Below are positions 1 through 5,676 of a stretch of 5,676 bases of DNA, in pieces. The first letter of the stretch is position 1; every line of letters starts with the position of its first letter. Source of the DNA: Clostridia bacterium (GTDB taxonomy: Bacteria; Bacillota; DSM-521; Neomoorellales; Neomoorellaceae); contig JAAYGJ010000233.1 in the NCBI GenBank assembly GCA_012727745.1, forward strand, positions 1-5,676, in the 5' to 3' direction. The notes under the pieces were generated by a model. The model saw nothing but the letters and a program-made list of their open reading frames with translations. It was not told the origin of the DNA and ran no database searches. The position numbers were made by a program, and so were the translations under genes.

Positions 1-1581
1 ACCAGCATACTGGTTGTCGATAGTGGCTTGACTTTTCCCGAGGATGACATGCTTGGCGTGGATGCAGTTATTCCTGACTACTGCTACTTGATAGAAAACC
101 GGAAAATGGTTAAAGCAATCATCGTTACTCATGGCCATGAAGACCACATCGGAGCTTTACCCTATGTATTAAAGGACCTGAATGTTCCTGTGTATGGCAC
201 CAAGTTAACCCTTGCGCTGATTCAGGCCAAGATGAAAGAGCAGGGCAATTCTAACGGAATCCGCTTACAGCTGGTAAAGCCCAGGGACACTATAAAAATT
301 GGGCCTTTTAAGGTGGAATTCATACATGTCAGCCATTCAATTGCGGATACAGTTGCGCTGGCAATTCATACCCCGGTAGGGACTATAGTACACAGCAGCG
401 ATTTTAAAATTGACTATACACCTATTGATGGCGAGGTATTTGATTTTTATAAATTTGCCCGTTTAGGGGAAGAAGGCGTTCTAGTATTGCTGTCTGACAG
501 CACCAATGTAGAACGTCCCGGTTATACCATGTCCGAGAAAATGGTTGGCGAGACATTTGATGCCCTTTTTCGCCAGGCCAAAGAACGGATTATCGTGGCC
601 AGCTTTGCGTCAAATATCCACCGAGTACAGCAGATTATATCGACAGCCTATAAATATAATCGCAAAGTGGCTGTCGTGGGCAGGAGTATGGTAAACGTTG
701 TCAATATTGCCTCGGAAATTGGTTACCTGGATATTCCGGAGGATACGCTGGTAGATTTAAGTGAACTGGCACACCTGCCTAAAAACAGGTCGGTAATTAT
801 TTCTACTGGTAGTCAGGGGGAGCCAATGTCAGCTTTAAGCCGGATTGCCAGAAACGACCACCGCCAGGTAGAGATTATGCCGGGTGACACGGTAATAATT
901 TCAGCCCTGCCTATTCCAGGTAATGAAAAACTGGTGGCAAGAACAGTAGACCAGTTATTTAAACAGGGTGCAGATGTTTATCATGAAGCGGTGGAAGGGG
1001 TTCACGTTTCGGGACACGCCAGTCAGGAAGAACTTAAGTTACTTTTAAGCCTGGTTAAACCCAAATTTTTTGTGCCGATACACGGCGAATACCGTATGTT
1101 GATCAAGCATGCTCGCCTGGCCGAAGAAATAGGTATTGCTCCTGAAAATATATTTGTAGCCGAAAACGGACAGGTGCTGGAATTTAGCCGTGAACGGGGG
1201 GCTATTAGCGGCCGGGTAACAGCCGGACATCTACTGGTAGACGGGCTAGGTGTAGGAGACGTAGGCAACATTGTCCTGCGAGATCGCAAACAGCTTTCTC
1301 AGGACGGCCTATTGATTGTAGTGATGACCCTGAGCAAAGAAACAGGTGCGGTAATCGCCGGGCCGGATATTGTCTCCCGGGGTTTTGTTTACGTCCGTGA
1401 AGCAGAGGAGCTGTTGGAAGAAGCGAAAGAAAAGGTACGCCAGAGCCTATACAAATGCGAAGAGCGTAAGGTAACCGATTGGAGTACGATCAAAAGCTGT
1501 ATCAGAGATACTTTAAGCAAATTTTTATATGAAAGAACCAAGCGGCGACCCATGATTTTGCCGATTATTATGGAAGTATAA
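1..1581 (+). CDS. rnj: Ribonuclease J (5'-truncated by window start)
   Basis: This is a metallo-beta-lactamase/beta-CASP ribonuclease with 5'-to-3' exonuclease and endonuclease activity, acting in cytoplasmic mRNA decay and rRNA maturation in Firmicutes. The frame is open from base 1, so the true start lies upstream; an internal TTG at 28 is not the start. The 526 visible codons carry the zinc-site motif HGHEDH at visible residues 44-49, then H112 (HSIADT), D134 (SSDFKID), H339 (SGHAS) and H361 (PIHGEYR). These correspond, as I recall the B. subtilis RNase J1 numbering, to H74-H79, H142, D164, H368 and H390, so about 30 residues are missing and the full protein would be near the usual 555. 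The beta-CASP insert lies roughly at 180-340 and the C-terminal domain from about 425 to the end. The gene ends at TAA, convergent with ylzJ. Its position beside tepA, ylzJ and ftsK matches B. subtilis rnjB, but motifs alone do not separate J1 from J2. All metal ligands are intact. Confidence 0.96.
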   Translation, partial: TSILVVDSGLTFPEDDMLGVDAVIPDYCYLIENRKMVKAIIVTHGHEDHIGALPYVLKDLNVPVYGTKLTLALIQAKMKEQGNSNGIRLQLVKPRDTIKIGPFKVEFIHVSHSIADTVALAIHTPVGTIVHSSDFKIDYTPIDGEVFDFYKFARLGEEGVLVLLSDSTNVERPGYTMSEKMVGETFDALFRQAKERIIVASFASNIHRVQQIISTAYKYNRKVAVVGRSMVNVVNIASEIGYLDIPEDTLVDLSELAHLPKNRSVIISTGSQGEPMSALSRIARNDHRQVEIMPGDTVIISALPIPGNEKLVARTVDQLFKQGADVYHEAVEGVHVSGHASQEELKLLLSLVKPKFFVPIHGEYRMLIKHARLAEEIGIAPENIFVAENGQVLEFSRERGAISGRVTAGHLLVDGLGVGDVGNIVLRDRKQLSQDGLLIVVMTLSKETGAVIAGPDIVSRGFVYVREAEELLEEAKEKVRQSLYKCEERKVTDWSTIKSCIRDTLSKFLYERTKRRPMILPIIMEV

Positions 1582-1601
1582 TAGCTTAAAGGTAATAAAT
1601 G

Positions 1602-1648
1602 AGAAAACAACAGGCCTATGTAAAGATAAGTATACATAGGCCTGTTTA
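1602..1648. terminator. Shared bidirectional terminator stem-loop between rnj and ylzJ
   Basis: A perfect 14-bp inverted repeat has arms at 1609-1622 (AACAGGCCTATGTA) and 1633-1646, around a 10-nt loop. It lies 27 nt after the rnj stop and 41 nt after the ylzJ stop, between convergent genes. Read on the minus strand, the stem is followed by a T-rich tract (GTTTTCTC at 1601-1608, more T beyond), a good intrinsic terminator for tepA-ylzJ. On the plus strand only a short TTT follows, so termination of rnj in that direction may be weaker. Confidence 0.82.
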
Positions 1649-1687
1649 ACACGGCTATATAAATTAATTTATCGGGCAACGAACGGA

Positions 1688-1948
1688 TTAAACTGGTGGA
1701 TTATCATTGATAGCTCCCGGGGTGGTGCTCTGCTGGGGGGAAAAACTTAAAATACAACCTGGTTGGTAGGCGCTGTTGAGATAGTCAGCCGGGTCGGTGC
1801 TGAGTAAGCGCACGACCCGGGCCTGGTTAAAGCCTTGCATTTCCACCTGCAGGATACGCCCGTTAACTTTTATTTCCTGCCAAACAGGCTTAAAGTCTTC
1901 CCAACCTTCCCAGATCATTTCCGGGGGCAGCGGACTATAGATACTCAT
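1688..1948 (-). CDS. ylzJ: YlzJ-like protein, unknown function
   Basis: This is an 86-residue protein recognised as YlzJ-like from its position directly after tepA and from family-like segments: an N-terminal YSPLPPEMIWEG block (residues 4-15) and a VVRLLSTDPADYLNSAYQPG block (45-64). It has no signal peptide, membrane segment or known catalytic motif, and the family has no assigned function. The last 20 or so residues (PQQSTTPGAINDNPPV) are polar and proline-containing, probably a flexible tail that makes it somewhat longer than the B. subtilis protein (about 70 residues as I recall). Its ATG lies 13 nt after the tepA stop, preceded by a strong GGGGGTGG ribosome binding site, so it is co-transcribed with tepA. 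The stop TAA faces the shared terminator. Being consistently paired with TepA suggests a link to the protease, but that is inference. Confidence 0.85.
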   Translation of the reverse strand: MSIYSPLPPEMIWEGWEDFKPVWQEIKVNGRILQVEMQGFNQARVVRLLSTDPADYLNSAYQPGCILSFSPQQSTTPGAINDNPPV

Positions 1949-1954
1949 TGTTGG

Positions 1955-1962
1955 CCACCCCC
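1955..1962 (-). promoter_or_regulatory. ylzJ ribosome binding site abutting the tepA stop codon
   Basis: On the minus strand GGGGGTGG lies 6 nt before the ylzJ ATG, and its first G is the last base of the tepA TAG stop. This fixes the ylzJ start and places ribosomes ending tepA directly on the ylzJ initiation site, which favours coupled translation. Confidence 0.75.
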
Positions 1963-2732
1963 TAGTGCAATTTTCCCGGACCAGGAGATCCGGCGGCGAT
2001 CAGCTTTTTTAAGTGGCTGACAGCTGCAGCCAGACCGCCGACTTCATCAATAAGCCCTACTTTTACGGCGTCAGCGCCTACCAGGATAGTACCGATATCC
2101 CGGGCCAGTTCGCCGGTCTGAAACATTAGGCGGCGAAACTCTTTTTCTTCGATGTTAGCATGCTCGCAGACAAAACGGACAACCCGATCCTGCATCTTAT
2201 CCAAGTACTCATAAGTTTGGGGTACACCGATAACCATACCTGTTAAGCGGATGGGGTGAATGGTCATAGTTGCTGTTTCTGCAATGAAAGAGTGATTAGC
2301 GGCAACGCTTATAGGAACGCCGATGCTGTGGCCGCCGCCAAGTACCAGTGAAACAACCGGTTTGGACATGCTCACCAGCATTTCTGCTATAGCCAGTCCG
2401 GCTTCTACATCGCCGCCGACAGTATTAAGAACTACCAGTAGTCCTTTAATACTGGGGTCTTGCTCGACAGCTACCAGTTGAGGGATAATATGTTCATATT
2501 TAGTTGTCTTGTTCTGGGGCGGCATTACCAGATGTCCTTCAATTTGACCAACTATCTGCAGGCAGTGAATCTCGCTTTTATAACTGGCAACATTTGCCTG
2601 CCCCAGTTCTTTGATATTATCAATCTCAGGGTTGGTGTTACGACGCACAACCTTGCCCCGGGATGGGTGTTTTTGTGGCGGAATATTTGGCTGGAAAGGT
2701 ATTGGATTTGGATTGACATCAGGACCAGGCAT
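1962..2732 (-). CDS. tepA: TepA, ClpP-like serine protease of endospore formers
   Basis: This 256-residue protein belongs to the ClpP/crotonase fold and matches TepA (YmfB) of B. subtilis. That protein was first described as translocation-enhancing; from memory it was later reported as a ClpP-like protease acting on small acid-soluble spore proteins during outgrowth. Residues 1-30 are proline-rich and probably disordered. The core carries GQIEGH (62-67), a PPQNKTTKYEHIIPQ block (71-85), LNTVGGDVEAGLAIAEM (102-118), the nucleophile loop GGGHSIGVP with Ser136, and TMTIHPIRLTG with His159. Asp212 in ELARDIGT is the likely third catalytic residue by alignment with the ClpP Asp. The ending GLIDEVGG (226-233) is typical of the superfamily. 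There is no signal peptide or membrane segment, so it is expected to be cytoplasmic. The ATG follows AAGGGGG at 2740-2746 with 7 nt spacing. The gene heads a two-gene minus-strand unit with ylzJ and is divergent from ftsK, whereas in B. subtilis it is codirectional with rnjB and spoIIIE. Confidence 0.93.
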   Translation of the reverse strand: MPGPDVNPNPIPFQPNIPPQKHPSRGKVVRRNTNPEIDNIKELGQANVASYKSEIHCLQIVGQIEGHLVMPPQNKTTKYEHIIPQLVAVEQDPSIKGLLVVLNTVGGDVEAGLAIAEMLVSMSKPVVSLVLGGGHSIGVPISVAANHSFIAETATMTIHPIRLTGMVIGVPQTYEYLDKMQDRVVRFVCEHANIEEKEFRRLMFQTGELARDIGTILVGADAVKVGLIDEVGGLAAAVSHLKKLIAAGSPGPGKLH

Positions 2733-2798
2733 GCTGTTTCCCCCTTGAATTTTTATCGATTTGCCAGGGCTTTGCCCAATGTCCTTGCTTATGCTCTT

Positions 2799-2827
2799 TA
2801 TGTATGTATTTAGTATAAGAAATATGG
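2799..2827 (-). promoter_or_regulatory. Alternative sigma-E-like promoter for tepA-ylzJ
   Basis: On the minus strand CCATATT (2821-2827) resembles the mother-cell sigma-E -35 element KMATATT with one mismatch. After 14 bp, CATACATA (2799-2806) resembles the -10 element CATACAHT with one mismatch. It overlaps the sigma-G-like candidate, so at most one of the two need be real. Spacing is within the usual 13-15 bp range. Function in the mother cell would be at odds with a forespore role for TepA. Confidence 0.33.
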
Positions 2828-2840
2828 CTGGTAAACATAC
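2811..2840 (-). promoter_or_regulatory. Candidate sigma-G-type promoter for tepA-ylzJ
   Basis: On the minus strand GTATG (2836-2840) fits the forespore sigma-G -35 consensus GHATR at all five positions. After exactly 18 bp comes TATACTA (2811-2817), which matches the -10 pattern CATNHTA except at the first base. Transcription would begin near 2804, giving a leader of about 70 nt ahead of tepA. The match rests on remembered consensus sequences and on an AT-rich region, but it agrees with the proposed spore role of TepA. An overlapping sigma-E-like match competes with it. Confidence 0.5.
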
Positions 2841-2901
2841 ACTCCTGACTTTTTATTAAGCAGGCAAGGAATTTGCTATTTCAATGTAGAATACAGCAAC
2901 C

Positions 2902-2908
2902 GGGTGAT
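2902..2908 (+). promoter_or_regulatory. ftsK ribosome binding site
   Basis: GGGTGAT ends 5 nt before the ATG at 2914 and matches the 3' half of the GGAGGTGATC Shine-Dalgarno sequence. An in-frame TAG at 2908-2910, two codons upstream of the ATG, rules out any longer N-terminus, so the two together fix the ftsK start. Confidence 0.8.
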
Positions 2909-2913
2909 AGAAA

Positions 2914-5256
2914 ATGCCTCCTGCCAGAAAGGCAAATCAAAAGATAAAAAATGAAATCCTCGGGGTAGCACTGACTGCTTTAGCCTTTCTCTGCCTGGCG
3001 GGGTTGTATGTGCTGGAATCAGGTTATCTTACTACTTCGGCCAGCATTGGTGCTGCTGGCCAGTTGCTGGTAAGTATTATTAAGGCCTTGACAGGCGAAG
3101 GCAAGTATATATTGCCATTCTTACTGTCTCTCGTGGGGCTCAGGCTGATTGCTGGCGGCAAACTAAAGGACTTAAAGACGCGTCTGATTGGTGCTCTGTT
3201 ACTCTTTCTGGCAATTTTGACTGCCTTGCACCAGCCCTTTTTGCCAGGTGCTACATATAAAGAGATTATCCAGGTCGGACTGCTTGGTGGAGGCGGAGGC
3301 CTCCTTGGTGCCCTGGGAGCCCTGGTAATGAAGTCTATTTTTGGCCGTATCGGCACCTGGATTGTGTTGGCGGCTATAATTATCATTGCCATGCTTTTGT
3401 TGACAGGTGTTTCTATTACTTATTTTTTACGGCAATTATTTCGAGTAATTATTGCTGCAATGCAGACAATAAAGAAGTGGCTGGTGGATTTTCTCTATAC
3501 CGAAGTCGAAGTCGAAGAAGAAGAAGGGGAGCAGGAATATTCAACCAGACAGGCGCTTAAAAGAGGCAAAAAAGTTGTTCCCGAGGCGGAAATAGTACCG
3601 GTAGTGATTAACCCTATGTCTTCTTTGCCGGATACCAGCGAAGAAACAGTTGAGGTGAGCGACTTTCCGGAGACTTCTGCTGTATCGAGTTTGGTAGCAA
3701 ACAAAAAAATACGTCGTAAGCCCGCCAAGGCTGAACGGGTAACGGCAGAACCTGTAGCAAACACTGCTGAGGGTATAAGCTCCATTTCGGAACAAGAAAG
3801 TCGTTATATCCTGCCTCCTTTAAGCCTGTTAAATCGTTCGGTAAGGGTTAAAAACCCTCGCCTGGAAAAGGATATTACTGACCGTATTAAAATACTGGAA
3901 GATACCCTGGATAGTTTCGGGGTAAAAGTAAAGGTAACTCAGGTAAGCTGTGGGCCTACTGTAACTCGCTATGAGGTACAGCCGGCCCCGGGGGTAAAGG
4001 TTAGCCGCATTGTTAGTCTCGCTGATGATATTGCCTTGAGTCTGGCTGCTTCTCAGGTAAGAATTGAAGCTCCTATTCCGGGGAAAGCTGCAGTAGGTAT
4101 TGAGGTACCTAATAAAGAAGTTGCAGTTGTACACTTGCGCGATGTGCTTGAGGATCCTGCCTTTACAGAAGCCAGCAGTCGTCTGACAGTAGCTCTGGGC
4201 AAAGATATTGCCGGCAACCCGGTGGTTGCTGATCTTGCTAAAATGCCCCATTTGCTTATTGCCGGGGCAACCGGTTCCGGCAAGAGCGTTTGTTTAAATT
4301 CTTTAATTTGCAGTATGTTGTTTAAGGCTACGCCCCAGGAATTAAAGTTTTTAATAATTGACCCTAAAATGGTGGAGTTAACCCAGTATAATGGTATTCC
4401 GCATCTGCTGGCACCGGTAATAAGCCAACCTAAGAAGGCAGCCACAGCCCTGCACTGGATAGTAAATGAAATGGAAAAACGTTATGAACTCTTTGCCGGG
4501 GCAGGGGTAAAAGACCTTGCCAGGTATAACCGCCTCCAGTTAAAGGAGAATAACGCCCAGGCATCCTTGCCCCTAATAGTGGTGATAATCGATGAATTGG
4601 CGGATTTAATGATGGTGGCCCCGGCAGATGTGGAAGACGCAGTCTGTCGTCTGGCACAGATGGCCCGAGCAGCCGGAATACACTTGGTGGTAGCCACCCA
4701 GCGTCCTTCGGTAGATGTTATTACTGGACTAATTAAAGCTAACATTTCGGCGCGGATTGCCTTTGCCGTTTCTTCGCAAATAGATTCACGAACAATCCTT
4801 GATATGTCCGGGGCGGAGAAACTGCTGGGGCGGGGGGACATGCTCTTTTTGCCTACGGGAGCCAACAAACCGCTGCGTATACAAGGCGCTTTTGTTTCCG
4901 ACCGGGAAATAGAGGATCTGGTTGCTTATGTAAAACAGCAGGGTCGTCCAGAGTATCACCCAGGTTTTCTTAAGATGGAGGAAAACGGTAGCGGAACAAT
5001 TGGGGCTGACGACGAATTATTTCCGGCAGCTGTGAGGGTAGTAATTGAAACGGGCCAGGCTTCGATTTCAATGTTGCAGAGACGCCTGCGTATTGGTTAC
5101 ACGCGTGCCGCCAGGTTAATGGATATGATGGAGGCCAAGGGCTTTGTCGGCGGCCATGAAGGAACCAAGCCCCGAACTATTCTCACCAACTGGGAAGAAT
5201 ACCAGGAGTTATTTGGCAATGGCGAAGACCTGACAGGAAGGAATATATCGGAGTGA
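2914..5256 (+). CDS. ftsK: DNA translocase FtsK/SpoIIIE
   Basis: This is a complete 780-residue membrane-anchored, ATP-driven DNA pump that moves chromosomal DNA through the closing septum; in spore formers SpoIIIE moves DNA into the forespore. Its length is very close to B. subtilis SpoIIIE (787 as I recall). Hydrophobic segments lie at about 14-35, 65-80, 90-105, 118-140 (glycine-rich) and 147-173, consistent with the usual four-helix N-terminal domain. A cytoplasmic linker (about 195-295) begins with an acidic run TEVEVEEEEGEQE. The motor follows: alpha domain from about 310, Walker A GATGSGKS (451-458), IIDPKMVEL (481-489), Walker B IVVIIDELADL with D560 and E561, then ATQRPSVDVITGLIKANI (594-611). 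The C-terminal winged-helix gamma domain (about 699-758) holds the ISMLQRRLRIGYTRAARLMD helix-turn-helix that reads orientation sequences. All ATPase motifs are intact. A rodZ-like gene follows 33 nt downstream in the same direction. The sequence does not by itself separate a vegetative FtsK role from a sporulation SpoIIIE role; a single protein may serve both. Confidence 0.96.
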   Translation: MPPARKANQKIKNEILGVALTALAFLCLAGLYVLESGYLTTSASIGAAGQLLVSIIKALTGEGKYILPFLLSLVGLRLIAGGKLKDLKTRLIGALLLFLAILTALHQPFLPGATYKEIIQVGLLGGGGGLLGALGALVMKSIFGRIGTWIVLAAIIIIAMLLLTGVSITYFLRQLFRVIIAAMQTIKKWLVDFLYTEVEVEEEEGEQEYSTRQALKRGKKVVPEAEIVPVVINPMSSLPDTSEETVEVSDFPETSAVSSLVANKKIRRKPAKAERVTAEPVANTAEGISSISEQESRYILPPLSLLNRSVRVKNPRLEKDITDRIKILEDTLDSFGVKVKVTQVSCGPTVTRYEVQPAPGVKVSRIVSLADDIALSLAASQVRIEAPIPGKAAVGIEVPNKEVAVVHLRDVLEDPAFTEASSRLTVALGKDIAGNPVVADLAKMPHLLIAGATGSGKSVCLNSLICSMLFKATPQELKFLIIDPKMVELTQYNGIPHLLAPVISQPKKAATALHWIVNEMEKRYELFAGAGVKDLARYNRLQLKENNAQASLPLIVVIIDELADLMMVAPADVEDAVCRLAQMARAAGIHLVVATQRPSVDVITGLIKANISARIAFAVSSQIDSRTILDMSGAEKLLGRGDMLFLPTGANKPLRIQGAFVSDREIEDLVAYVKQQGRPEYHPGFLKMEENGSGTIGADDELFPAAVRVVIETGQASISMLQRRLRIGYTRAARLMDMMEAKGFVGGHEGTKPRTILTNWEEYQELFGNGEDLTGRNISE

Positions 5257-5276
5257 CGTCGAAGTCATCAAGATGC

Positions 5277-5287
5277 AAGGGGTGAGG
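5277..5287 (+). promoter_or_regulatory. Ribosome binding site of the rodZ-like gene
   Basis: AAGGGGTGAGG lies just upstream of the ATG at 5290, with AAGGGG 7 nt from it. It lies in the 33-nt gap after ftsK, and no terminator-like stem with a T-tract occurs there, so both genes are probably on one transcript. Confidence 0.75.
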
Positions 5288-5289
5288 CG

Positions 5290-5676
5290 ATGGAGAAGAT
5301 AGGCACTATTTTACGCAACGCGCGTTTGGATAAGGGAATATCCTTGCGGGAAGTTGAGGAAGCGACCAAAATTCGCTTGCGTTACCTGGAGGCTCTAGAA
5401 AATGGCGAGTTTGAACAATTACCGGGACGGGTATATGCGCTGGGTTTTTTGCGGAGTTATGCTCGTTTTCTTGGCCTTGATGTGAAGGAGCTAACGGAAC
5501 GTTTCAAAGCAGAATTCCCTGCGGAAGAAGAACCCTATATCGTTGAAGATTATAGCATTTCCAAGCCCGGGACTGAAAGAAAAAAGTTTCCAATCCTGTT
5601 GCTCATAGGGGTAATTCTTTTCCTCTGGGGTGTCAATTTTTTATACAAAACCTATCAACCTCCTGTTGAGCAGCCC
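5290..5676 (+). CDS. rodZ: RodZ-like helix-turn-helix membrane protein (3'-truncated by window end)
   Basis: The 129 visible codons stay open to the last base, so the gene continues past the window. Residues 1 to about 75 form the cytoplasmic helix-turn-helix domain typical of RodZ/YmfM proteins: IGTILRNARLDKGISLREVE (4-23), EATKIRLRYLEALENGEF (24-41), then LPGRVYALGFLRSYARFLGLD (44-64). An acidic linker (about 76-96) follows, then KK and one membrane helix at about 100-118 (FPILLLIGVILFLWGVNFLY), with the chain continuing into what should be the extracellular part. RodZ proteins link the MreB cytoskeleton to the elongation machinery that sets rod shape and wall growth. The ATG follows a strong ribosome binding site 33 nt after ftsK. 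In B. subtilis rodZ (ymfM) lies several genes beyond spoIIIE; here it follows directly. The extracellular domain that would confirm the assignment is outside the window. Confidence 0.9.
   Translation, partial: MEKIGTILRNARLDKGISLREVEEATKIRLRYLEALENGEFEQLPGRVYALGFLRSYARFLGLDVKELTERFKAEFPAEEEPYIVEDYSISKPGTERKKFPILLLIGVILFLWGVNFLYKTYQPPVEQP

Larger units (their letters stand above)
2733..2913. other. Divergent intergenic region between tepA and ftsK
   Basis: These 181 bp separate the divergent tepA and ftsK starts and are AT-rich. They hold the tepA ribosome binding site (2740-2746), the sporulation-type promoter candidates for tepA, and the ftsK ribosome binding site. For ftsK the only visible -10-like box is TAGAAT (2887-2892). 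No acceptable -35 element lies at 16-18 bp upstream of it and there is no extended -10 TGN, so the ftsK promoter cannot be assigned with confidence. A 7-bp inverted repeat, TGTATGT (2801-2807) with ACATACA (2835-2841), sits in the middle and overlaps the tepA promoter candidates. I see no RNA gene or small ORF with a convincing start here. Confidence 0.6.

Noticed and set aside
28..30. TTG at 28 as the start of RNase J
   Set aside because: The frame is open to base 1 and the upstream residues (ILVVDSG) belong to the conserved metallo-beta-lactamase core, so the real start is outside the window.
2767..2777. GGGCTTTGCCC hairpin in the tepA leader
   Set aside because: The stem is only 4 bp with a 3-nt loop and has no T-tract, too weak for a terminator or riboswitch call.
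2460..2813. Plus-strand 117-codon reading frame over the tepA start
   Set aside because: It lies antisense to the well-supported tepA gene, has no recognisable domain and is read as a shadow.
2887..2892. TAGAAT as the -10 box of a sigma-A promoter for ftsK
   Set aside because: No acceptable -35 element lies at 16-18 bp and there is no extended -10 TGN, so it is only noted in the intergenic entry.
3295..3304. GGAGGCCTCC palindrome within ftsK
   Set aside because: It falls in codons for the glycine-rich membrane segment found in SpoIIIE-type proteins, so the coding demand explains it.
3501..3530. GAAGTC/GAAGAA short tandem repeat in ftsK
   Set aside because: It encodes the acidic TEVEVEEEEG start of the linker; such low complexity is usual in FtsK linkers and gives no evidence of a separate element.
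3829..4251. Minus-strand 140-codon reading frame within ftsK
   Set aside because: It lies wholly antisense to conserved motor sequence of ftsK and shows no family motif or ribosome binding site of note.
5254..5267. TGAC...GTCA inverted repeat after ftsK as a terminator
   Set aside because: The arms are 4 bp with no T-tract, so it is not a credible intrinsic terminator.

Overview
This window looks like chromosomal core from an endospore-forming Gram-positive bacterium, most likely a clostridial Firmicute of the Peptococcaceae or a related group. Three things point there. RNase J, a TepA-type ClpP-like protease with a YlzJ-like protein, a SpoIIIE/FtsK translocase and a RodZ-like protein occur together, as in the rnjB-tepA-ylzJ-spoIIIE...rodZ region of Bacillus subtilis. 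The ribosome binding sites are strong and G-rich. The promoter candidates upstream of tepA resemble those read by sporulation sigma factors. The family-level placement is inference.

Layout: (1) 1-1581, plus strand: RNase J, lacking about 30 N-terminal residues because the window starts inside the gene. (2) 1582-1687: a short convergent intergenic region with a perfect 14-bp stem-loop that can act as a shared terminator. (3) 1688-2732, minus strand: a two-gene unit, tepA then ylzJ, 13 nt apart. (4) 2733-2913: a divergent intergenic region of 181 bp that must carry the tepA promoter and probably the ftsK promoter. (5) 2914-5256, plus strand: a complete membrane-anchored FtsK/SpoIIIE DNA translocase. 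(6) 5290 to the window end, plus strand: the N-terminal part of a RodZ-like cell-shape protein, 33 nt after ftsK and probably in the same transcript.

Functional themes: RNA turnover (RNase J), spore-linked proteolysis (TepA, with YlzJ of unknown function), chromosome segregation (FtsK/SpoIIIE) and cell-wall morphogenesis (RodZ). The gene content is conserved and I see no mobile element, CRISPR array, phage gene or RNA gene. The most interesting points are the inverted orientation of the tepA-ylzJ pair compared with B. subtilis, and the sigma-G-like (and overlapping sigma-E-like) promoter candidates in front of it, which would make this pair an independently controlled sporulation unit between housekeeping genes. 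I did not find a convincing new biological system.
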